Assembly (NCBI RefSeq): GCF_020907275.1
Contig: NZ_JAJJWI010000006.1
Location: 124,001-188,000 of the forward strand
DNA from: Pontibacter silvestris
GTDB lineage: Bacteria > Bacteroidota > Bacteroidia > Cytophagales > Hymenobacteraceae
DNA length: 64,000 bases
Reading direction: 5' to 3'
The notes under the pieces are model-generated. The model saw only the letters and a program-made list of their open reading frames with translations. It was not told the origin of the DNA and searched no databases. Each line of letters begins with the position of its first letter. The first letter of the stretch is position 1. Both the position numbers and the translations under genes were made by a program. Positions 36,686 to 45,709 of the stretch are shown here, piece by piece.

Positions 36686-38242
36686 ATGCAAAGATATAAT
36701 ATTTTATGGGCTGATGATGAAATAGACCTGCTCAAACCGCACATTCTGTTTTTGGAAGACAGAGGCTATGATATCACACCTGTAAACAGTGGAGCCGATG
36801 CCATTGAGAAGTTTCAGGAAAAAAGCTTTGATGTCGTGTTCCTGGATGAAAATATGCCCGGCATTAGTGGACTTGAAACCCTGAATGAGCTTAAAACTAT
36901 TCGCCCTGCTGTTCCTGTTGTCATGATTACGAAAAGCGAGGAAGAGCACATTATGGAAGAAGCTATTGGTGCTAAGATTAGTGACTATCTCATTAAGCCG
37001 CTTAACCCGAACCAGGTGCTACTCTCTGTAAAAAAGATACTGGATAATAAGCGTCTGGTATCGGAGCGTACAAACATGAGTTACCAGCGCGATTTTCGTA
37101 CATTGGGAATGGCTTTTGGCGAGCGCCTGAGCCCGCAGGAGTGGACTGATATCTATAAGAAGTTGGTGTATTGGGAGCTTGAAATAGACGAGACCGAAAA
37201 TAAAAGTATGGCCGACGTGATAAACATGCAGAAAGACGAGGCGAACTCCAACTTTGCCAAGTTTATCATGGACAATTACGAAGAGTGGGTTAACAGAGAG
37301 TCGGATGAGGCTCCGCTCATGTCGCACCAGGTGTTTAAGGAGCGTGTGTTCCCAATGATGAAAGAGTCGAAGCAGCCTGTTTACTTCCTGCTTATAGATA
37401 ACCTGCGCTACGACCAATGGAAAGTGCTGGAACCACTCATAACAGATTATTTTAATGTAGACAGCGAGGAGATGTATTATTCTATACTGCCTACTACCAC
37501 CGCTTATGCGCGTAATGCCATTTTTTCTGGTATGCTGCCTTCTGAAATTGCCAAACGCTACCCTAACCTGTGGGTAAACGATGACGAGGAAGAGGGTAAG
37601 AATCTGAATGAGCCAGAGTTTCTGGATATACAGCTGCAACAAAATCGCATTAACGAAAAGTACAGCTACCATAAAATTACAAACCCTGCAGCTGGTAAAG
37701 ATCTCTTAAACAAGTTTAGTAATCTGGATAACAATAAATTAAATGTTATTGTGTACAACTTCGTGGATATGCTGTCGCATGCCCGCACAGACAGTAACAT
37801 GGTGCGCGAGCTGGCGCCGGATGAGTCTGCTTACCGCTCTATTACCAAATCCTGGTTCCTGCACTCGCCTTTGTTTGAGACTCTAAAGTTAATTGCTGAG
37901 AAAGGAGGCCGTCTTATTATTACCACCGACCATGGTACAGTTCGCGTGAAAAGGCCTTTCAAGATAATAGGAGACAGAAATACAAACACCAACCTGCGCT
38001 ACAAGCACGGTAAAAACCTGGGCTACACCGATAAAGATGTGTTCACGGTTAAAAAGCCGGAACGATTTTTCTTGCCTAAAGCCAATGTTTCCACTACGTT
38101 TGTATTCGCGATAGAAGATCATTTCTTTGCGTACCCAAATAACTATAACTATTACGTAAACTATTACAAAGATACTTTCCAGCATGGGGGAGTGTCGTTG
38201 GAAGAGGTTATCATACCATTTGTAACGCTTTCGCCTAAGTAA
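36686..38242 (+). CDS. porX: PorX: response regulator with PglZ (alkaline-phosphatase-fold) domain
   Basis: 518 aa from the ATG at 36686; a TTG 7 codons upstream is less likely, and 518 aa equals the length I recall for P. gingivalis PorX. The receiver domain (residues 1-120) has the acidic pair ADDE, phospho-acceptor Asp54 in FLDENMPG and Lys104 in IKPL. A helical linker leads to the PglZ domain from about residue 230: LLIDNLRYDQW, the Thr nucleophile region PTTTAYARNA (Thr270-272) and the metal site TTDHGT. In the family PorX controls type IX secretion with the histidine kinase PorY and hydrolyses cyclic oligonucleotides. PorY is not in this window. Confidence 0.93.
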   Translation: MQRYNILWADDEIDLLKPHILFLEDRGYDITPVNSGADAIEKFQEKSFDVVFLDENMPGISGLETLNELKTIRPAVPVVMITKSEEEHIMEEAIGAKISDYLIKPLNPNQVLLSVKKILDNKRLVSERTNMSYQRDFRTLGMAFGERLSPQEWTDIYKKLVYWELEIDETENKSMADVINMQKDEANSNFAKFIMDNYEEWVNRESDEAPLMSHQVFKERVFPMMKESKQPVYFLLIDNLRYDQWKVLEPLITDYFNVDSEEMYYSILPTTTAYARNAIFSGMLPSEIAKRYPNLWVNDDEEEGKNLNEPEFLDIQLQQNRINEKYSYHKITNPAAGKDLLNKFSNLDNNKLNVIVYNFVDMLSHARTDSNMVRELAPDESAYRSITKSWFLHSPLFETLKLIAEKGGRLIITTDHGTVRVKRPFKIIGDRNTNTNLRYKHGKNLGYTDKDVFTVKKPERFFLPKANVSTTFVFAIEDHFFAYPNNYNYYVNYYKDTFQHGGVSLEEVIIPFVTLSPK

Positions 38243-38244
38243 GA

Positions 38245-38691
38245 ATGTACAATACCGCAGTGGAAAAGGCCCATATAGAGATGTCGTCGTTGGCTGATTT
38301 GCCAGCGGCGGCATCTGTTCTTTTAGAGGAGGTAAGAGAAGAACCTATTGTTCTTTTTGAGGGGCCAATGGGGGCTGGTAAAACTACGCTTATCAAAGAA
38401 CTTTGTCGCCAATTAGGTGTTAAGGATAACGTGAGCAGCCCTACCTTTGCACTGGTTAATGAGTACGAAGCGGAAACTGGGAAACTAATTTACCATTTTG
38501 ATTTTTATAGGATTAATGATGAACGCGAAGCACTGGACGTAGGAGCTCTGGAATACTTTGACTCAGGGTCGCTTTGTCTGATTGAGTGGCCGTCACTGAT
38601 TCCGAACCTGTTACCAGATCATTACCTGTTAGTTTTGCTTCAGCCTGCCGCCGAAGGTGAGGCCCGTACCATGATTATTAAAAAAGTATAG
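38245..38691 (+). CDS. tsaE: tRNA threonylcarbamoyladenosine synthesis ATPase TsaE
   Basis: 148 aa. TsaE is the small P-loop ATPase of the TsaBDE complex that makes t6A37 on ANN-decoding tRNAs. Walker A is EGPMGAGKTTLIKELCRQLG, preceded by a short N-terminal part, and SSPTFALVNEYE and HFDFYRI are family motifs. It begins 2 nt after the porX stop, so the two are probably translated from one message. Its partner enzyme TsaC/Sua5 is encoded at 50.7 kb in this window. Confidence 0.95.
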   Translation: MYNTAVEKAHIEMSSLADLPAAASVLLEEVREEPIVLFEGPMGAGKTTLIKELCRQLGVKDNVSSPTFALVNEYEAETGKLIYHFDFYRINDEREALDVGALEYFDSGSLCLIEWPSLIPNLLPDHYLLVLLQPAAEGEARTMIIKKV

Positions 38692-38692
38692 T

Positions 38693-39919
38693 ATGCCGGA
38701 GAAATTCGCCATGGATTTTGGGAAAATAGCCACCAGTCAGGCGCTTTATCCCAAAGAGTCAATGTTGGCTGTAGAAGAGCGTCGCCGTAGCCTGTTTATT
38801 GGATTGCCCAAAGAGTCTTCTTTTCAGGAAAACCGTATTGGCTTGAACCCGGATGCTGTAAAGCAGCTGGCAGACCAGGGGCACCGCATCTGGATTGAAG
38901 CTGGAGCCGGAAGCCCCTCTAAGTATTCTGATCACGAATATTCTGAGGCCGGAGCCAGAATAGTATATTCTACAGAAGAGGTATACGAGGCTGATATGAT
39001 TTTGAAGATAGCGCCCCCTACCTATGAAGAAATTGAGTATCTGCACCCAGGACAAACGCTTATTTCGGCTTTGCAATTTGGTAGCCTTACTTCAGAATAC
39101 ATCAACGCGCTTCTTCGCAAAAAAATCAATGCCATTTCCTTCGAGCTTATTCGTGACAAATCGGAAGCGAAGCCAGTAGTTCGTGCCATGAGTGAAATTG
39201 CTGGAAGTACTGTTATGCTTGTTGCCGCTGAATATCTAAGCAGCAGCCACGAAGGCAAGGGGGTTATTCTGGGAGGTATTACGGGAGTGCCGCCCTCTAA
39301 GGTGGTAATATTGGGAGCCGGAACAGTAGCTGAATATGCTACCAGAGCTGCTCTTGGCTTAGGTGTAGAAGTGAAGGTTTTCGATAATCAGATCTATAAG
39401 CTCCGCCGTCTAAAGAATAATATCAGTTCTCAGATCTTTACTTCTACCCTGGATAAGGCTGTTCTTTACAATGAAATAAAGCAGGCAGATGTGGTGATAG
39501 GAGCTTTGGGTGCTGAAGACGGAACCATTGCTTGTATGATAGAGGAAGATGTGGTATCGCAAATGAACCCCGGATCTATTATTATAGATGTGTGTATAGA
39601 CCAGGGAGGATGTTTTGAGACATCTGAGGTTACTTCTCACAGCCGCCCTATTTACCGGAAGTACGATGTTATTCATTACTGTGTGCCTAATATAGCCTCT
39701 CGTGTTCCACGCACTGCGACAAACGCATTAAGCAATATTTTTACGCCAATTTTTACAGACATATCCAAGTATGGCGGGTTTAATGAGGTACTGTTCACTA
39801 ACGATCATTATCGCACAGGTGTCTACATCTATAAAGGCAGCCTAACGAATGCGCATATAGCAAAACGTTTTGGTATGCGCTATAAAGAACTGGGGCTTAT
39901 GATTGCGGTAAGAAACTAA
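38693..39919 (+). CDS. ald: Alanine dehydrogenase
   Basis: 408 aa, starting 1 nt after the tsaE stop, so it forms a tight three-gene unit with porX and tsaE. The enzyme interconverts L-alanine and pyruvate plus ammonia with NAD. The N-terminal domain has LFIGLPKESSFQENRIGLNP, and the NAD-binding Rossmann motif VVILGAGTVAEYATRAALGLG lies near residue 205. The family reading VPNIASRVPRTATNALSN occurs near the C-terminus. An N-terminal extension of about 30 residues is typical of Bacteroidota members. Terminator 39987-40029 ends the operon. Confidence 0.92.
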   Translation: MPEKFAMDFGKIATSQALYPKESMLAVEERRRSLFIGLPKESSFQENRIGLNPDAVKQLADQGHRIWIEAGAGSPSKYSDHEYSEAGARIVYSTEEVYEADMILKIAPPTYEEIEYLHPGQTLISALQFGSLTSEYINALLRKKINAISFELIRDKSEAKPVVRAMSEIAGSTVMLVAAEYLSSSHEGKGVILGGITGVPPSKVVILGAGTVAEYATRAALGLGVEVKVFDNQIYKLRRLKNNISSQIFTSTLDKAVLYNEIKQADVVIGALGAEDGTIACMIEEDVVSQMNPGSIIIDVCIDQGGCFETSEVTSHSRPIYRKYDVIHYCVPNIASRVPRTATNALSNIFTPIFTDISKYGGFNEVLFTNDHYRTGVYIYKGSLTNAHIAKRFGMRYKELGLMIAVRN

Positions 39920-39986
39920 GCATGTTCTGATTTGAAAATATTTACCTAAAGAAACCTCGTCTTTTTAGACCATTATTTTAGATACG

Positions 39987-40029
39987 AAGCACTATAGCGG
40001 TTGAACACCTCAACAGTTATAGTGCTTTT
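39987..40029 (+). terminator. Terminator of the porX-tsaE-ald operon
   Basis: aagcactata (39987-39996) pairs with tatagtgctt (40018-40027) with an inner gttga/tcaac helix, followed by a T-rich stretch. Confidence 0.7.
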
Positions 40030-40110
40030 GCTTTTAACTTCTTAAGCTTAAAGCGATGCTCTTTTACATTTGCGATTACTTTCACCCTGGTACCTTTCTG
40101 AAAGTTAATG

Positions 40111-40143
40111 TTGAAAAAACTTATACAATATCATTAACTTTGC
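40111..40143 (+). promoter_or_regulatory. Complete Bacteroidota promoter for nuoLMN
   Basis: TTG at 40111-40113, 21 nt, then TAACTTTGC (40135-40143). Both elements and the spacing fit the consensus, giving a leader of about 65 nt before nuoL. Confidence 0.65.
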
Positions 40144-40216
40144 CCCCTCATTACAAGGCAGTGATTACTTTCTTAATCTTAAAACAGAGGTTGAAATAAC
40201 CAAACCTTAACTATAC

Positions 40217-42403
40217 GTGGAGCTTACCTCACTTTTAGAGCCACTGGCTGGCACCTCAGAAACCGCACTAGCTTTAGTGGTGATGTTGCTGCCATTACTG
40301 AGCTTCTTTGTGTTGATCTTCTTTGGTAAGCGCCTGCCGCGCCACGGCGACTGGCTGGGCATTAGTATGATGCTTTTGGCTTTTGCTGTATCTGTTTGGC
40401 TATTTGCTTTAACCTGGAATACCGCAATGTTCCATAGTCGTATAAACTGGTTTAGTTTACCAGCTTTCAATGGCACATTCGCATATTTTACAGCCGGAAT
40501 ACTTTTAGATAACCTAGCAGTGCTAATGCTTGTTATCGTGACGTTTATCTCCTCTTTAGTACAGCTTTTCTCAGTAGGGTATATGCATGGCGACGAAGGC
40601 TATAGCCGCTATTTTGCCTACCTCGGTTTGTTTACGTTCAGTATGCTGGGGATTGTGCTGGTAGATAACCTGCTATTATTATTTATGTTTTGGGAACTGG
40701 TAGGTTTTTCTTCCTACCTGCTGATAGGTTTTTGGTTTAAACGCCCTGCGGCCGTGGCGGCAAACAAAAAGGCTTTCTTAGTGAACAGAGTAGGGGACAT
40801 TGGGCTGCTGATTGGGTTATTTACGCTGTACACTTACTTCCGGACTTTTGATTTGGAAGCGCTTCGTACCCTGATCAATTCAGGTAACTGGGCTGGGGGA
40901 GTGTTTACACTTTCCTATATTTTAAATGGGCAGCCCTGGCTGGTAGAGTTAAGTTCATTGCTATTAACGCTGGCTGGTTTAGGCTTGTTTATGGGGTGTG
41001 TGGGTAAGTCTGCTCAGTTTCCGTTGCAGGTGTGGCTGCCTGATGCCATGCAAGGGCCTACGCCTGTTTCGTCCTTAATTCATGCGGCTACCATGGTGGC
41101 GGCTGGTGTTTACCTGCTTGCCCGTTGCTATGCATTTTTTACAATAGATGCACTTACTGTTATTGCTGTTGTAGGAGCTATAACGGCATTACTTGGTGCT
41201 GTTGCCGCCCTCACACAATATGATATAAAAGCAGTACTTGCCTTTTCTACCACTTCTCAGCTAGGTTATATGGTGATGGGGATGGGGACAGGTGCACATG
41301 ATGCTTCACTTTTTCACCTGGCGACACATGCTTTCTTCAAAGCAGCGCTGTTCTTGAATGCTGGTATTATTATTCATGCCATGCATCGGGGGCTGCACCA
41401 TACGCACCAACCGGAAAATATAGATCCGCAGGATATTCGGAACATGGGCGGGCTTCGAAAAGTAATGCCGCTTACGTTTTACACATACCTGTTAGCTGCG
41501 GCTGCCCTGGTAGGTTTACCACTGTTTTCAGGTTTCCTCTCCAAAGATGCTATTTTGGCTGGTAGCTGGGCCTGGGCTCAAACCATGAGCCTTAATGGCA
41601 ATAGTTTTTATTATATAGTTCCGGTCGTTGGCTTTACAGTAGTTTTGCTGACAGCTTATTACATGGGCCGCCACATGTGGTTTATGTTTTTCGGAAATTT
41701 CAGGTTGCCTTTTAATGTGGAAGAATTAAGGCTAACTGCCAAAAGAGAAGTTGAGCATGTCATGGCATTGCCTGTAGTGTTGCTGGCTTTTCTTTCTTTA
41801 GGGCTGGTTTTCTCTACCAACCCATTTAGCTTTGCCGATAGCTGGCTGATGAATGGCATTAGCTTAGAGGTGCTGTCTGCCGATAGCAGACTTTTGGCAG
41901 AAAGTCTTATCGGTGCAGTACATAGGCAGGACGAGGCTAACCATACCGCACATATAGTATTTGGCGTGGTGTCAGCTTTATTGGGAGTGTTAGGTATAGG
42001 TTTTGCTATCAGCAAGTACAGAAATAAAACCCGCGAAGCTTTAAGCCAGGAAAAACCACAAAGCACTTTTGCCAAACTATCTTATAACCATTACTACCTC
42101 GATCAATTTTATAACAGGGCGCTGGTGCAGCCAACTTTACTGGCTGGGCGTGTGCTTTACCGAAATGACAAATGGGTTATAGACAGCCTTTTGAATAATG
42201 GCAGTAAAGCATTGGTCGTGTTTTCGAAAGTAATAAAGTATTTCGACACACTTATTGTAGATGGTACTGTCTGGTTAGTAGGGGCATTATCGAGGTTGTT
42301 CGGTTACGTTGGCCTTTATCCGCAAAATGGTAAGATTCAATCATACTTTGTTTACTCACTTTTCGGATTTATTTTGATTATACTATACATCATCGTGTTT
42401 TGA
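40217..42403 (+). CDS. nuoL: NADH-quinone oxidoreductase subunit L
   Basis: 728 aa from a GTG start, multi-pass. NuoL is the distal antiporter-like subunit of respiratory complex I, with the long lateral helix at its C-terminus. Visible motifs are LLFMFWELVGFSSYLLIGFWF with the conserved Glu, and KSAQFPLQVWLPDAMQGPTPVSSLIHAATMVAAG (broken Lys helix). The family HHxH-like loop MHRGLHHTHQPENID follows. The usual upstream gene nuoK is absent; a 297-bp gap with its own promoter separates nuoL from ald. Confidence 0.96.
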   Translation: MELTSLLEPLAGTSETALALVVMLLPLLSFFVLIFFGKRLPRHGDWLGISMMLLAFAVSVWLFALTWNTAMFHSRINWFSLPAFNGTFAYFTAGILLDNLAVLMLVIVTFISSLVQLFSVGYMHGDEGYSRYFAYLGLFTFSMLGIVLVDNLLLLFMFWELVGFSSYLLIGFWFKRPAAVAANKKAFLVNRVGDIGLLIGLFTLYTYFRTFDLEALRTLINSGNWAGGVFTLSYILNGQPWLVELSSLLLTLAGLGLFMGCVGKSAQFPLQVWLPDAMQGPTPVSSLIHAATMVAAGVYLLARCYAFFTIDALTVIAVVGAITALLGAVAALTQYDIKAVLAFSTTSQLGYMVMGMGTGAHDASLFHLATHAFFKAALFLNAGIIIHAMHRGLHHTHQPENIDPQDIRNMGGLRKVMPLTFYTYLLAAAALVGLPLFSGFLSKDAILAGSWAWAQTMSLNGNSFYYIVPVVGFTVVLLTAYYMGRHMWFMFFGNFRLPFNVEELRLTAKREVEHVMALPVVLLAFLSLGLVFSTNPFSFADSWLMNGISLEVLSADSRLLAESLIGAVHRQDEANHTAHIVFGVVSALLGVLGIGFAISKYRNKTREALSQEKPQSTFAKLSYNHYYLDQFYNRALVQPTLLAGRVLYRNDKWVIDSLLNNGSKALVVFSKVIKYFDTLIVDGTVWLVGALSRLFGYVGLYPQNGKIQSYFVYSLFGFILIILYIIVF

Positions 42404-42435
42404 TGTTTAAGTTTGCATTTCGATTCAACGGATAG

Positions 42436-44178
42436 ATGAATTTTATACTCAGTAGCCTTATTTGTACACCCTTGCTTGCAGCACTTGTCGTTCTACTTAT
42501 GCCTGGCTATTTACAAAAGCCAATTAAGGCAGTGGCCTTACTGGGCACATTGGTGCAGATGGGCTTATCGCTGCTTCTTTATGTTTCTTTTGATGGGAAT
42601 GCTTATGCCGATGGTCGAAGCGGGTATCAGTATGTAGAGAAACTCAACTGGATTGGTTTAAGCCTGGGCAGTCTGGGGCAATTCCAGATAGAATATTTTG
42701 TTGGTGTTGACGGTATAAGTGTGAGTATGGTGTTGCTCACAGGTATAGTGGGCGTTATTGGAGTTATCTCTTCCTGGACTATACAAAAGCAGGTAAAAGG
42801 ATACTTTCTACTGTACCTGTTGCTGCTTACAAGTGTCATGGGTTGTTTCTTGGCGCTTGATTTATTCCTTTTCTACCTTTTCTTTGAGTTTATGCTCCTC
42901 CCAATGTACTTCCTGATTGGTATTTGGGGCGGACCAAAGAGGGAATATGCCGCTATAAAATTCTTTATCTACACTTTAGTAGGGTCCCTTTTCATCTTAA
43001 TAGTGATGATTGGGTTGTACACCTCTGTTATTGACCCGCAGGCAACAGCGAGGCAATTAGGCTTAGTAGGTAATGGTGTGCCTGTGCCGGTAGCGGTAAT
43101 ACTGGAAGTACAGCAAATGCTACAGGATAATACAATTGCCACTACAGATCTGGTACGAACCTTTAGCATACCGGCCATGATGGACAGTGCGAACTTTATA
43201 CCTGATAGCCTGTTGCACATTATGTCAGATGTAACATTGTGGGATAAACCTATTCGTTTTGTAGCCTTCTTATTACTGTTTGCCGGTTTTGCTATCAAAG
43301 TGCCGGTTGTGCCGGTTCATACCTGGCTTCCTGACGCACACGTGGAAGCACCAACGCCTATTTCAGTGCTATTGGCAGCTGTGTTATTGAAGGTGGGGGG
43401 CTACGGCTTAGTGCGCATTGTGTACCCTGTTTTCCCGGATGCAGCAGCTTATTTTTCTGTGTTTGTAGGAGGCTTGGGAGTATTGTCTATTATTTATGCA
43501 GCGCTATGTGCACTGGCTATGAACGATCTGAAAAAACTGATTGCTTATTCCTCGGTATCTCACATGGGCTTTGTGCTGCTAGGTTTAGCCTCACTAACTA
43601 CCGAAGGCGTAAACGGGGCTATCTACATGATGTTTAGCCATGGTATTATCTCGGCAATGCTCTTCCTGGTGGTAGGTGTTATTTATGATAGAGCACATAA
43701 TCGTATGATTGTGAATTTTCGAGGCCTTGCAAGTGCCATGCCTGCCTATACAGCTTTCGTTGTTATTGCTTTTTTTGCCTCTTTAGGTTTGCCAGGTTTC
43801 TCTGGATTTATTTCTGAGTTACTGGTGCTGTTAGGAGGGTTTAGGGCTCCTGAAGCCACAGGCTTACTCCCTCGCTGGCTGACTATTGTGGCTGTTATTG
43901 GTTTATTACTGGCTGCCGCTTATTACCTGTGGGCCCTGCAGCGCATGTTCTTTGGTAAGTATTGGATATTTCCGGAGCTAAGAGAGCAGGCGGTTATCAG
44001 TGATCTGAACCTGCGGGAATACCTTATGCTTGTGCCATTGGCAATACTGGCTTTGCTGTTTGGTATTTTCCCGTCGTTGTTGCTGAACAAGATAGGTGTG
44101 GCCGTTACAGGTTTCTCTGAACTGGTACTGCAGAATGGGCAGGAGCAGTTAAATATTGTTTTATCTTCGATTTTGTAA
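42436..44178 (+). CDS. nuoM: NADH-quinone oxidoreductase subunit M
   Basis: 580 aa, about 14 transmembrane helices. This proton-pumping subunit has FLFYLFFEFMLLPMYFLIGIWGG (key Glu) and KVPVVPVHTWLPDAHVEAPTPISVLLAAVLLKVGGYG. Compared with E. coli NuoM (about 509 aa) there is an extra hydrophilic loop near residues 195-275, which resembles longer Bacteroidota versions. It lies 32 nt after nuoL in the same operon. Confidence 0.96.
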   Translation: MNFILSSLICTPLLAALVVLLMPGYLQKPIKAVALLGTLVQMGLSLLLYVSFDGNAYADGRSGYQYVEKLNWIGLSLGSLGQFQIEYFVGVDGISVSMVLLTGIVGVIGVISSWTIQKQVKGYFLLYLLLLTSVMGCFLALDLFLFYLFFEFMLLPMYFLIGIWGGPKREYAAIKFFIYTLVGSLFILIVMIGLYTSVIDPQATARQLGLVGNGVPVPVAVILEVQQMLQDNTIATTDLVRTFSIPAMMDSANFIPDSLLHIMSDVTLWDKPIRFVAFLLLFAGFAIKVPVVPVHTWLPDAHVEAPTPISVLLAAVLLKVGGYGLVRIVYPVFPDAAAYFSVFVGGLGVLSIIYAALCALAMNDLKKLIAYSSVSHMGFVLLGLASLTTEGVNGAIYMMFSHGIISAMLFLVVGVIYDRAHNRMIVNFRGLASAMPAYTAFVVIAFFASLGLPGFSGFISELLVLLGGFRAPEATGLLPRWLTIVAVIGLLLAAAYYLWALQRMFFGKYWIFPELREQAVISDLNLREYLMLVPLAILALLFGIFPSLLLNKIGVAVTGFSELVLQNGQEQLNIVLSSIL

Positions 44179-44186
44179 AGCACCCC

Positions 44187-45701
44187 GTGAACGAACAGGC
44201 AGCTTATTTAACCGAAACCATCAACGCCATAGTATCCGGTGCTGGCTCTCTGCTACCCGAACTACTGTTGGCGGGTTTCTTTCTGCTGCTGGTTACGCTC
44301 GATCTCTTTAGATCTGTTAAGATAAAAAGCTTGCTGCCCTGGATAGCTCTTACAGCATTTTTCGCCTCAATGGTAGTTCAGATACAGGCTGGCAATAATG
44401 CTGAAACAACTTTTTTTTTAGAGTTGCTGGTGTCTGACGGCATAGCACATTATGCAGGTATTCTTTTTAGTGCGGTAGGTACATTTTCTGTTTTGCTTTC
44501 TGTTCTTAATAAATCTATAGACAGGCTGAAGAAAGGGCAGGGGGAATATTACGGTTTGATCCTGATGCTCGTGCTGGGCCTCAACCTAATGGCAAAGTCT
44601 GTGAACCTGTTAATGGTTTTTCTTGCTATTGAAGTTGTCTCTATTGCTTCTTATATACTTACAATCACGCTAAAAGAGAAGAAACGATCAGTAGAAGCGG
44701 GCATAAAGTACATCCTGTATGGTACTTTGTCGGCGGGAGTCATGTTGTACGGTATGTCTTTCTTTTATGGATTAACCGGAACGCTAACTTACTCCGATAA
44801 TGACTTCTGGGCATCTATGATACAGGTTAGCCCACTGATGGTAATGCTAGCTGCTGTTTTGGTTTTTGCTGGCTTCTTCTTTAAAATATCAGCTGCGCCT
44901 TTCCATTTCTGGGCACCTGATGTTTACCAGGGAGCACCGCTGCCAATAGTCGCACTCTTTTCTACAGGGCCTAAAATGGCTGGTATTATTGTCATTATGC
45001 GTTTTTTGTCTGCCTTTGCTGACCCTGTAATGGCTTCTTATTTCAAAGATGTTCAGCTACTTTTAGCTTTAGGAGCTTTGGCTACATTGGCAATAGGAAA
45101 CTTTACAGCTTTGTGGCAGCAGGTACCGCGCAGGCTTTTTGCTTTCTCGTCCATATCTCATGCAGGCTTTCTTCTGGTAGGGCTGCTTGCCTTTGGAGTC
45201 GATTATAAAGCGAGTGTTTTATTCTACCTGACCGTGTTGCTGTTTATGAACTTCGGTACTTTTCTTATACTACAGCTTGCTGAGGATGAGCTACAAATAA
45301 ATAGGCTGGAAGGATTTTCAGGGCTGGGGCGTGCTTATCCTTTTTTGGGAGTAATGGCTGTGCTATACCTTATTTCTCTCACGGGCCTACCTCCGTTGGC
45401 TGGGTTTATGGGTAAATTGCTTATCTTCAGCAATGTATGGGAGGCTTATACACTTCATAACAACATGGTGCTGTTGATGCTGCTTGTAGCGGGAGTATTG
45501 CTGACAGGTGTTGCTTTATTTTACTATATCAAAATACCATATTACCTTTTCTTTAAAGGGAATCAAACTGATAAAAAATTAGTTATTTCACTGTCTAATA
45601 AGCTGCTGTTAGCAGCGTTTGCATTGCCGCTGCTGGTACTGTTCTTTAAACCTGACCTGCTGCTGCAATATATTAACCAGTTGCTAACAAAAGCCCTTTA
45701 A
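44187..45701 (+). CDS. nuoN: NADH-quinone oxidoreductase subunit N
   Basis: 504 aa from a GTG start 8 nt after nuoM; no better ATG was found upstream. It is a multi-pass complex I subunit with MVFLAIEVVSIASYILTI (helix-5 Glu) and FFKISAAPFHFWAPDVYQGAPLP (Lys helix and quinone-side motif). The C-terminus FKPDLLLQYINQLL is hydrophobic. The PurF-family gene begins 8 nt after its stop, so the nuo transcript likely continues into it. Confidence 0.96.
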   Translation: MNEQAAYLTETINAIVSGAGSLLPELLLAGFFLLLVTLDLFRSVKIKSLLPWIALTAFFASMVVQIQAGNNAETTFFLELLVSDGIAHYAGILFSAVGTFSVLLSVLNKSIDRLKKGQGEYYGLILMLVLGLNLMAKSVNLLMVFLAIEVVSIASYILTITLKEKKRSVEAGIKYILYGTLSAGVMLYGMSFFYGLTGTLTYSDNDFWASMIQVSPLMVMLAAVLVFAGFFFKISAAPFHFWAPDVYQGAPLPIVALFSTGPKMAGIIVIMRFLSAFADPVMASYFKDVQLLLALGALATLAIGNFTALWQQVPRRLFAFSSISHAGFLLVGLLAFGVDYKASVLFYLTVLLFMNFGTFLILQLAEDELQINRLEGFSGLGRAYPFLGVMAVLYLISLTGLPPLAGFMGKLLIFSNVWEAYTLHNNMVLLMLLVAGVLLTGVALFYYIKIPYYLFFKGNQTDKKLVISLSNKLLLAAFALPLLVLFFKPDLLLQYINQLLTKAL

Positions 45702-45709
45702 CAGCACCC

